Below are positions 1 to 4,913 of a stretch of DNA of 5,280 nucleotides, piece by piece (position 1 is the first letter of the stretch; each line of letters starts with the position of its first letter). A model generated the notes under the pieces. The model ran no database searches. It was not told the origin of the DNA and saw nothing but the letters and a program-made list of their open reading frames with translations. Position numbers and translations under genes: made by a program. Origin of the DNA: Bacteroidota bacterium. GTDB lineage: Bacteria > Bacteroidota > Bacteroidia > Chitinophagales > Chitinophagaceae. The stretch is taken from the NCBI GenBank assembly GCA_947461985.1, contig CANHNT010000152.1, positions 1 to 5,280 of the forward strand, given 5' to 3'.

Positions 1-1408
1 ATTTAATATTTATTTTATGCAAATATTTAGACAACTCTTCAGATAATCGTTTGGTTAATGTAGTAACCAAAACGCGTTGATTATTGGCAACTCGTTTGTC
101 AATTTCATCCATCAAATCATCAATTTGATTGATGCTTGGGCGAACTTCAATTGGTGGATCCAATAATCCAGTAGGACGAACCACTTGCTCAACCACTTCG
201 CCTTCACACAAGTCTAATTCATAGTTTCCGGGCGTTGCACTCACAAAAATGGTTTGGCTCATCATGCCTTTAAACTCGTTGAAATTTAAGGGGCGATTAT
301 CTAACGCCGAAGGCAACCGAAATCCATAGCTTACTAAATTTAATTTTCGGGCCCGATCTCCTCCATACATGCCACTCACTTGAGGAATGGTCACATGGCT
401 TTCATCAATTACCAATAAAAAATCTTTTGGAAAATAATCGATTAAACAAAACGGCCGGTCGCCAGGATTTCTTCTATCTAAAAAACGAGAATAATTTTCG
501 ATGCCTTTGCAATAACCCAATTCTTGAATCATTTCAATATCATAAGCCACCCGTTCTTTTATTCGTTGAGCTTCTGCAAATTTTTGTTCTCGTTTAAAAT
601 ATTCTTCTTGAGCAAAGGCTTCATCTTGTATTTCATGAATTATATTTTTCATTTGGTCTTGAGGCGCTAAATAAATGTTTGCAGGAAAAATAGCAGCATC
701 ATCCATTGACACAATTTTTTTTCCAGTCACGATTTCTATTCGCTGAATTTCTTCTATCTCATCGCCAAAAAAAATGACCCGATAACCATAATCGGCATAG
801 GGCAAATTGATATCTACGGTGTCTCCTTTTACACGAAACATGCCACGATCAAACTCCATTGCACTTCGTGCATAAATGGCATTCACTAAATGGTGCAAAA
901 AATGATTTCGACCATAGTTTTGACCTTTTGAAATGCGAATGATTCCATTTTCATAATCTTTGGGATTACCTAAACCATAAATGCATGAAACCGAAGCTAC
1001 CACAATAATATCTCTTCGTCCACTCAACAAACTAGCCGTTGTTCTCAAACGAAGTTTTTCTAATTCGGCATTGACTGCCAAATCTTTTTCGATATAAACA
1101 CCTGTTGAAGGCAAGTAAGCTTCGGGTTGGTAATAGTCGTAATAAGATACGAAATACTCCACGGCATTGTCAGGAAAAAAAGCACGAAGCTCACCATATA
1201 ATTGTGCCACCAATGTTTTGTTGTGGGTTAGCACCAAAGTCGGTTTGTCGGTTTGCTGAATTACGTTGGCGATGGTAAAGGTTTTGCCCGAACCCGTTAC
1301 GCCCAATAAAGTTTGATATTGTTCATTGTCATTTACACCCTTCACCAATTTTTCGATGGCTGCAGGTTGGTCGCCATTGGGCTTGTAAGGAGACTGAATG
1401 TGAAACAT
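1..1408 (-). CDS. uvrB: UvrABC excision nuclease subunit B, 3' end cut by window edge
   Basis: UvrB takes over damaged DNA from UvrA, verifies the lesion by inserting a beta-hairpin between the strands, and recruits UvrC for incision; it acts in the cytoplasm. I translated 469 codons from the ATG at 1406-1408. Visible motifs are the family N-terminus YKPNGDQ (residues 8-14), Walker A GVTGSGKT (36-43), the lesion-probing tyrosine-rich hairpin YYDYYQPEAYLP (89-100), Walker B DESH (335-338) and the helicase motif SAT (390-392). About 200 C-terminal residues of a usual 670-680 are missing at the left edge, including the last helicase motifs and the UVR domain that contacts UvrC. The start is supported by the family N-terminus and by an in-frame TAA at 1433-1435 with no other ATG between. 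No Shine-Dalgarno sequence sits at a working distance, and a -7 promoter element ends 6 nt before the ATG, which suggests a leaderless mRNA. Identity is very secure. Confidence 0.98.
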   Translation of the reverse strand, partial: MFHIQSPYKPNGDQPAAIEKLVKGVNDNEQYQTLLGVTGSGKTFTIANVIQQTDKPTLVLTHNKTLVAQLYGELRAFFPDNAVEYFVSYYDYYQPEAYLPSTGVYIEKDLAVNAELEKLRLRTTASLLSGRRDIIVVASVSCIYGLGNPKDYENGIIRISKGQNYGRNHFLHHLVNAIYARSAMEFDRGMFRVKGDTVDINLPYADYGYRVIFFGDEIEEIQRIEIVTGKKIVSMDDAAIFPANIYLAPQDQMKNIIHEIQDEAFAQEEYFKREQKFAEAQRIKERVAYDIEMIQELGYCKGIENYSRFLDRRNPGDRPFCLIDYFPKDFLLVIDESHVTIPQVSGMYGGDRARKLNLVSYGFRLPSALDNRPLNFNEFKGMMSQTIFVSATPGNYELDLCEGEVVEQVVRPTGLLDPPIEVRPSINQIDDLMDEIDKRVANNQRVLVTTLTKRLSEELSKYLHKINIK

Positions 1409-1414
1409 AGAATA

Positions 1415-1422
1415 CAAAAGTA
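1415..1422 (-). promoter_or_regulatory. Probable -7 promoter element of uvrB (TACTTTTG)
   Basis: On the minus strand TACTTTTG matches all six defined bases of the Bacteroidota -7 consensus TAnnTTTG. It ends 6 nt before the uvrB ATG, so transcription would begin at or within a few bases of the start codon. I see no TTTG at the usual distance (about 19 nt) upstream, so the -33 half is weak or absent. The assignment rests on the consensus match and position only. Confidence 0.55.
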
Positions 1423-1431
1423 AAGAATTCC

Positions 1432-1476
1432 TTTATGATAAATGAATCTGATATTAAATTTACCAAGCATCATAAA
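1432..1476. repeat. 8-bp inverted repeat upstream of uvrB
   Basis: TTTATGAT at 1432-1439 and its exact reverse complement ATCATAAA at 1469-1476 flank a 29-nt AT-rich spacer. The repeat lies just upstream of the uvrB -7 element and covers the place where a -33 element would be. No T-run follows it in the direction of transcription of the upstream gene, so it does not look like an intrinsic terminator. It could be an operator for a repressor or activator of uvrB, or a chance event in AT-rich DNA. Confidence 0.3.
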
Positions 1477-1496
1477 AAATACAAAATGATTTACCA
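1458..1496. repeat. 8-bp direct repeat ATTTACCA, 31-bp period
   Basis: ATTTACCA occurs at 1458-1465 and again at 1489-1496, a start-to-start distance of 31 bp, close to three helical turns. On the minus strand both copies read TGGTAAAT. They lie between the end of the large surface-protein gene and the uvrB promoter and partly interleave with the inverted repeat. This could be a pair of protein-binding sites. With only 8 bp per copy and an AT-rich background, chance is a serious alternative. Confidence 0.2.
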
Positions 1497-1502
1497 TTGA
1501 AT

Positions 1503-3983
1503 TTATCGAATTAATAAAACATCCCCTTTTAAATCATATTTTTTCCCCTCAGGCGTTGTAAACTTACAAACATAATAATAGGTGCCAATATCACATTTTT
1601 TTGTTTTCAAATTTCCATCCCATCCTAAAGCTGGATTGTTGGATTTAAAAACTATTTCTCCAAATCGATTTGCAATTAATATTGAAAAATCAGTAATTCT
1701 ATCTAAGTCAAGATTGTATAAGAAAGCTTTAAACTCGTCGTTTTTAAAATCTCCATTGGGTGTAAACGCATTTGGAAAAAATACACGTTCATCTTTTATT
1801 ATGCTTCCACAATTTGTTCCTGAATCAATGCAACCTTCCATTGATTTTGCAACGAGTGTATAGCAATATTCTCCAGGTTCAAACTGTTTTACGGTTGTTG
1901 AGGTAGAAATTGAAAAAAGATTTGCACCTAAAAACCATTGATATGAACTAGCACCTGTAGTATAATTAGTTAAGGTAAATGTAGGATCTTGTATCAAGGC
2001 AATTTTAGGCGTCACTTCAAAATTAATATTAGGGCTTGGTGCCAACTTTACAGTAAATGAAACGGAATCAAAAACTGGACAAGGTCCTAAAATATATCCG
2101 AACACCTTATACTTTGTAGTTACAGAAGGAGAAAATGTTATGTTGGTTGAGTCTGAATTAAACGCGACACCATTCATTGGCGTTACTTGTAAAAAATCTC
2201 TTTTTTGAACAGGGTAAACAATGCTTTCTCCAGCACAAATGACCGTATCAGCAGGTAAAAATAATTGAAAATTTCGAGAAGATACAGTAAGGGTAAACGA
2301 AATGGTGTCATACTCCACACAAACTCCAGCACTTGAACCAATGATTGTATACGTGGTTGTTGTAGTAGGTGAAAAAACAAGTTGAGTAGTATCCATGTTG
2401 GTTGTAAAACCAGTGCCAGGCACAATGCTTAAAAAACCATGTTTGGGAACTTTAAGGTGAGCCGTATCTCCAAAACACAGCGTGGTTTTAGTTGGGTAAT
2501 TTAAATTATAATCAACCCCTTTATTTAACATAGAGTCATCTAATCTTGTATAAAATCCATCACTTGAATCTGTTGCTGTATTGATGACTAATGTTGTTCC
2601 GCCAAATGTTGCATTTACTCTAAAAAAACCAACTGCATATAATTGCTTTCCTTTTCCTTTGGCTACAGCATTGCATCGATCGTTGCTGTCAATACCGCCT
2701 CCGGTTGCAACCCACATCCATTTTCCTTCAGGAGAAATTTTGGCCACAAACGCTTCTAAACTTCTGCCGGTTGGGGCTATAATTTTATCTCCAAATTTTG
2801 CACCTTCATTAATATCGCCACATACAAACACATTGCAATATTCATCAGCAATAATATCATTACCTCGTTCTCCTCCTAAGTTGCTTCCAGCACGTTTACC
2901 CCAAATGGGTTTGCCAGTAACGGCATCAAATTTCATAACAAATACATCTCGTTTATCATAGTTTTTTACCAATACGGTATCTACAATTAATGAATCTCGA
3001 TGTTCGCCTGTGATATAAATATGCCCTTGCTTGTCAGCACAAATTCCATTGCTCCAATCGTCTTTATTACTTCCTCCTTTGGTAGACCACATATAGTTTC
3101 CTGAGGTGTCATATTTAATCACAAAAATATCATGGCCTCCTGCGCTGTTAAAAATATTAGTCCCAAATTTTTTATTCGTGCCATCAAAACCTGCTGTGGC
3201 ATAAATATTTCCAGCGTCATCACTACAAATGGCCGCATCTCGTTCTACATATTTACCTACTAAAGGATCCCATGGTAAATTTCCAAAAGTTCTTATCCAT
3301 TGAAAGGTACCATTGGCATCTACTTTGGTTAGCCAATAACATTGCTTGTGGGTAAGCATTGTGCCTACATTTACATTGGGATATTGAATTTGTCCATTAC
3401 AAGTAATGGTATCCCCTGTAATAAAACCTACAATGTAGGCATTGCCATTTTTATCGAATACAGCATCATAAGCATGGTCGTCTCCGTATGATTTACTTCC
3501 TGCAAATCTGCCCCATAATAAGTTTCCATTTCTATCGTGCTTGATTATAAAACCTTGGTCTCCTCCTCCCAATCCGGAGTTGTTAAGCACAATAGAACCC
3601 ATAGTAAAAGTTGTACCATAATAAGTGCCTACTATAATGCTATTTCCAGCACTGTCCACGTCCATTCCTAAAACTCGATCATCAAAAACACTGCCTCCAC
3701 TTCGCGCCCAATAGCAGTATCCGTTGCTGTCTAATTTTGCAATAAATGCTTCTTTGCTGTATTGGTTTATGGTGTATACTAAGGGAATCGCATTGGTGCC
3801 CAATGTTATTTGTTGTGTAAAATATCCTGCAATATATACGTATCCAGAATCGTCCGTTTTTACACAAGAAACTTTATTGCCTTTTCGCATCCCATAGCGT
3901 TGCGCCCAAACCCAATTTTGCGCATCCATAACATTGGCAAAACAAAGTAGTAAGAATGTAATTAATACTAATTTTTTTATCAT
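1503..3983 (-). CDS. Secreted SBBP beta-propeller / Ig-like / PKD protein with type B T9SS sorting domain
   Basis: The product has 826 residues if translation starts at the ATG at 3981-3983. A Sec signal peptide (basic MIKK, hydrophobic 5-17, likely cleavage after A21 in VMDA-QNW) is followed by about 470 residues of seven SBBP-type beta-propeller repeats (about 23-490), two tandem Ig-like modules (499-567 and 578-647), a PKD-like module (about 650-722) and a gliding-motility-associated CHU_C C-terminal domain (about 735-826) opening with FPNAFTPNGD. In this family the last domain directs export by the type IX secretion system and attachment to, or release from, the cell surface. No catalytic motif is visible, so binding, adhesion or a structural role is more likely than an enzyme; the ligand is unknown. 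An upstream in-frame TTG at 3993-3995 would add MLYI before the signal peptide, but that TTG is part of the probable -7 promoter element, so I chose the ATG. The gene is transcribed toward uvrB with a 94-nt gap and divergently from the GGGPS gene. There is no frameshift or truncation. Confidence 0.93.
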   Translation of the reverse strand: MIKKLVLITFLLLCFANVMDAQNWVWAQRYGMRKGNKVSCVKTDDSGYVYIAGYFTQQITLGTNAIPLVYTINQYSKEAFIAKLDSNGYCYWARSGGSVFDDRVLGMDVDSAGNSIIVGTYYGTTFTMGSIVLNNSGLGGGDQGFIIKHDRNGNLLWGRFAGSKSYGDDHAYDAVFDKNGNAYIVGFITGDTITCNGQIQYPNVNVGTMLTHKQCYWLTKVDANGTFQWIRTFGNLPWDPLVGKYVERDAAICSDDAGNIYATAGFDGTNKKFGTNIFNSAGGHDIFVIKYDTSGNYMWSTKGGSNKDDWSNGICADKQGHIYITGEHRDSLIVDTVLVKNYDKRDVFVMKFDAVTGKPIWGKRAGSNLGGERGNDIIADEYCNVFVCGDINEGAKFGDKIIAPTGRSLEAFVAKISPEGKWMWVATGGGIDSNDRCNAVAKGKGKQLYAVGFFRVNATFGGTTLVINTATDSSDGFYTRLDDSMLNKGVDYNLNYPTKTTLCFGDTAHLKVPKHGFLSIVPGTGFTTNMDTTQLVFSPTTTTTYTIIGSSAGVCVEYDTISFTLTVSSRNFQLFLPADTVICAGESIVYPVQKRDFLQVTPMNGVAFNSDSTNITFSPSVTTKYKVFGYILGPCPVFDSVSFTVKLAPSPNINFEVTPKIALIQDPTFTLTNYTTGASSYQWFLGANLFSISTSTTVKQFEPGEYCYTLVAKSMEGCIDSGTNCGSIIKDERVFFPNAFTPNGDFKNDEFKAFLYNLDLDRITDFSILIANRFGEIVFKSNNPALGWDGNLKTKKCDIGTYYYVCKFTTPEGKKYDLKGDVLLIR
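1506..1781 (-). other. CHU_C / gliding-motility C-terminal (type B T9SS) sorting domain
   Basis: Residues about 735-826 show the family landmarks: FFPNAFTPNGD (735-745), KNDEF (747-751), FSILIANRFGEIVFKS (766-781), GWDG (787-790) and the terminal GTYYYVCKFTTPEGK...LKGDVLLIR. This matches the roughly 90-residue domain of type B T9SS substrates, which ends in a short beta-strand and an I-R or similar terminus. The usual glycine of PNGDGxND is a phenylalanine here (PNGDFKND, F746). The domain implies that the genome encodes a type IX secretion system and a PorU-like or alternative processing partner outside this window. Confidence 0.9.
1818..2036 (-). other. PKD-like module in the surface protein
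   Basis: Residues about 650-722 read as a degenerate PKD fold. The segment YQWFLG (681-686) stands where PKD domains have YxWDFGDG, and FEPGEYCYTLVAKSMEGC (701-718) matches the usual 'Y.xPGxYxVxLxaxnxxGC' end. The acidic DG turn of the canonical motif is missing. It lies directly before the sorting domain, the position in which PKD spacers commonly occur in Bacteroidota surface proteins. Confidence 0.6.
2043..2489 (-). other. Two tandem Ig-like modules in the surface protein
   Basis: Residues 499-567 and 578-647 are clear duplicates of one another. Both have C-x-G-(D/E) near the start, F-L-(S/Q)-(I/V)-x-P, a GxxF segment, then D-(T/S)-T-(Q/N)-(L/I)-x-F-S-P-(T/S)-x-T-T-x-Y-x-(I/V), one further cysteine, and end in (Y/F)-D-(T/S)-(I/V)-S-F-T. 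Each module holds exactly two cysteines at matching positions (C503/C555 and C583/C635), probably forming one disulfide per module after export. Such modules usually act as spacers between a functional head and the surface anchor; that role is inferred. Confidence 0.7.
2514..3917 (-). other. Seven-repeat SBBP beta-propeller domain
   Basis: Seven copies of the pattern D-x-x-G-N-x-Y-I-x-G-x-F, then F-I-x-K-x-D-x-x-G-x-x-x-W-x-x-x-x-G, can be aligned by eye. The D-x-x-G-N strands begin near residues 44, 110, 177, 255, 317, 380 and 441 of the protein. The first six copies each end with a W-containing strand (near 92, 157, 229, 299, 361 and 424). The seventh (SSDGFYTRLDDS, 473-484) has no closing tryptophan strand. 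The mature N-terminus (NWVWAQRYG, 23-31) supplies an orphan one, as expected for circular 'Velcro' closure of a seven-bladed propeller. Repeat 6 is the most degenerate at the turn (DEYCNV in place of DxxGNx). Confidence 0.8.
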
Positions 3984-3992
3984 AATATAAAG

Positions 3993-4000
3993 CAAATATA
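3993..4000 (-). promoter_or_regulatory. Probable -7 promoter element of the surface-protein gene (TATATTTG)
   Basis: On the minus strand TATATTTG matches TAnnTTTG fully and ends 9 nt before the ATG at 3983. Its last three bases are the TTG that could otherwise be read as an upstream start codon, which argues against that start. The expected transcript would have a leader of only a few bases. No clear -33 TTTG is seen at the standard distance. Confidence 0.55.
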
Positions 4001-4069
4001 ATATTAATATAACATAGACGGATATGCATACAAAAATATTTGGTAATTATTTTATCTCATTTTAATTAA

Positions 4070-4077
4070 TATCTTTG
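4070..4077 (+). promoter_or_regulatory. Probable -7 promoter element of the GGGPS gene (TATCTTTG)
   Basis: TATCTTTG matches TAnnTTTG fully and ends 4 nt before the ATG at 4082, predicting transcription from about the start codon itself. A TTTG at 4039-4042 is the only -33-like sequence nearby, but its 27-nt spacing is longer than the usual 19 or so, so I do not assign it. Together with the element at 3993-4000 it forms a divergent promoter pair within a 98-bp spacer. Confidence 0.55.
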
Positions 4078-4081
4078 CTTC

Positions 4082-4828
4082 ATGTCTTCAAGCTCAGTAT
4101 ATATTAGTTTAGTGAACTTGCGAAAGCAAAATAAAAAAGCTTTTGCAGTTTTAATCGATCCGGATAATACCGATACACATCAAATTATTGAAATTGCTCA
4201 ATTATGCAACGATGCAAAGGTAGATTTTGTGTTTGTAGGTGGGAGTTTAATGTTGAGTAACCACTTAGATGAATGTATAAAAACATTTAAATCAAAAAGC
4301 ACAATACCGGTTATTTTATTTCCTGGCAGTCCATCTCAAGTTAGTAAAGAAGCCGATGCCTTGTTTTATTTATCATTAATTTCTGGTCGTAATCCCGAAT
4401 TATTAATTGGAGCGCATGTGGTTTCTGCACCAATGATAAAAGCCAGTGGTTTAGAGGTTATTTCTACAGGATATATGGTGGTGGATGGTGGAAAACCTAC
4501 TACAGTTTCCTATATGAGTCACAGTGCGCCCATTCCATATGATAAAGATGATATTGCCGTTTGCACCGCCATTGCAGGGGAGTTTTTAGGCAAAAATGTT
4601 TTATACATGGATGCAGGCAGTGGTGCAATTAACCCGATCAGTGAAATGATGATTCAAAAAGTTTCCAGTCAAATTTCTATTCCGTTAATTGTTGGGGGTG
4701 GAATTTCTACCCCAGAAAAAGCAATTGCAAATTGCAAAGCTGGTGCCGATATCATTGTAGTTGGCAATGCCATTGAAAAAGATAATCATCTTATTCAAGC
4801 GCTAGCAGAAGCAATCCATAGCTGCTGA
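4082..4828 (+). CDS. Geranylgeranylglyceryl/heptaprenylglyceryl phosphate synthase (GGGPS/PcrB family)
   Basis: This 248-residue TIM-barrel enzyme joins sn-glycerol-1-phosphate to a polyprenyl diphosphate, forming an ether bond with loss of pyrophosphate. It is cytoplasmic and probably membrane-associated. Visible landmarks are FAVLIDPD (21-28, with D26 as the likely metal and diphosphate ligand), VGGS (52-55), ISTGYMVVDGG (127-137), YMDAGSGA (175-182, glycerol-phosphate pocket), the phosphate-binding VGGGI (204-208) and VVGN (226-229). Length is normal for the family. Firmicutes PcrB uses heptaprenyl diphosphate. Bacteroidota members fall in group II, of which a Flavobacterium enzyme was shown to make geranylgeranylglyceryl phosphate, so a C20 substrate is more likely, but chain length cannot be read from the sequence with certainty. 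I left the gene symbol empty for that reason. The start fits the family N-terminus; there is no Shine-Dalgarno sequence. The neighbours are not lipid genes. Confidence 0.95.
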   Translation: MSSSSVYISLVNLRKQNKKAFAVLIDPDNTDTHQIIEIAQLCNDAKVDFVFVGGSLMLSNHLDECIKTFKSKSTIPVILFPGSPSQVSKEADALFYLSLISGRNPELLIGAHVVSAPMIKASGLEVISTGYMVVDGGKPTTVSYMSHSAPIPYDKDDIAVCTAIAGEFLGKNVLYMDAGSGAINPISEMMIQKVSSQISIPLIVGGGISTPEKAIANCKAGADIIVVGNAIEKDNHLIQALAEAIHSC

Positions 4829-4840
4829 TTTTTAAAAATC
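4827..4840 (+). terminator. Weak possible terminator after the GGGPS gene
   Basis: A perfect 14-base palindrome, GATTTTTAAAAATC, begins inside the TGA stop codon and is followed by pyrimidine-rich sequence (CTTTTTC at 4847-4853). As RNA it would give only a 5-bp AT-rich stem with a 4-nt loop, which is weak for an intrinsic terminator. It is the only terminator-like element I see between this gene and the next. Confidence 0.22.
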
Positions 4841-4886
4841 TACTAACTTTTTCTATTTACTTTTCGTCTTGTTGTTAAAGATGTCT

Positions 4887-4894
4887 TATATTTA
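4887..4894 (+). promoter_or_regulatory. Degenerate -7 element upstream of the peroxidase gene
   Basis: TATATTTA at 4887-4894 matches five of the six defined bases of TAnnTTTG (A in place of the final G) and lies 19 nt before the ATG at 4914. TTG triplets at 4869-4871 and 4872-4874 could serve as a -33 half only with a shorter spacing than usual. The site is plausible but unproven; unlike the other three genes here, it would leave a leader of roughly 15 nt. Confidence 0.25.
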
Positions 4895-4913
4895 TATTAC
4901 AAAATGATTAATC

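Noticed and set aside
1477..1498. Possible terminator for the surface-protein gene (minus strand AATG-N6-CATT followed by T-rich sequence)
   Set aside because: The stem is only 4 bp and AT-rich, too weak to call as an intrinsic terminator.
1582..1863. Plus-strand open frame of 93 codons
   Set aside because: It lies wholly opposite the well-supported sorting domain and PKD-like module of the surface protein, has no recognisable motif, and has no promoter or start context of its own.
2183..2425. Minus-strand open frame of 80 codons rich in leucine and phenylalanine
   Set aside because: It is a frame-shifted reading of the two Ig-like modules; the hydrophobic look comes from AT-rich codons in the alternate frame.
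2581..2961. Plus-strand open frame of 126 codons
   Set aside because: It is antisense to propeller repeats 5-7 and its proline/serine-rich composition is what the reverse complement of those codons gives. No family features.
3682..3867. Minus-strand open frame of 61 codons
   Set aside because: It is an out-of-frame reading of the first propeller repeats, with no independent start context.
2514..3917. Propeller repeats as a DNA-level tandem repeat or CRISPR-like array
   Set aside because: The periodicity is only at protein level with divergent nucleotides and variable unit length, which fits beta-propeller blades and not a nucleic-acid repeat array.
4039..4042. TTTG as a -33 element for the GGGPS promoter
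   Set aside because: The 27-nt gap to the -7 element is well beyond the usual spacing of about 19 nt.
4804..4826. Inverted repeat AGCAG / CTGCT at the end of the GGGPS gene
   Set aside because: It is a 5-bp stem with a 13-nt loop inside the coding sequence and has no following T-run; best explained by codon content.
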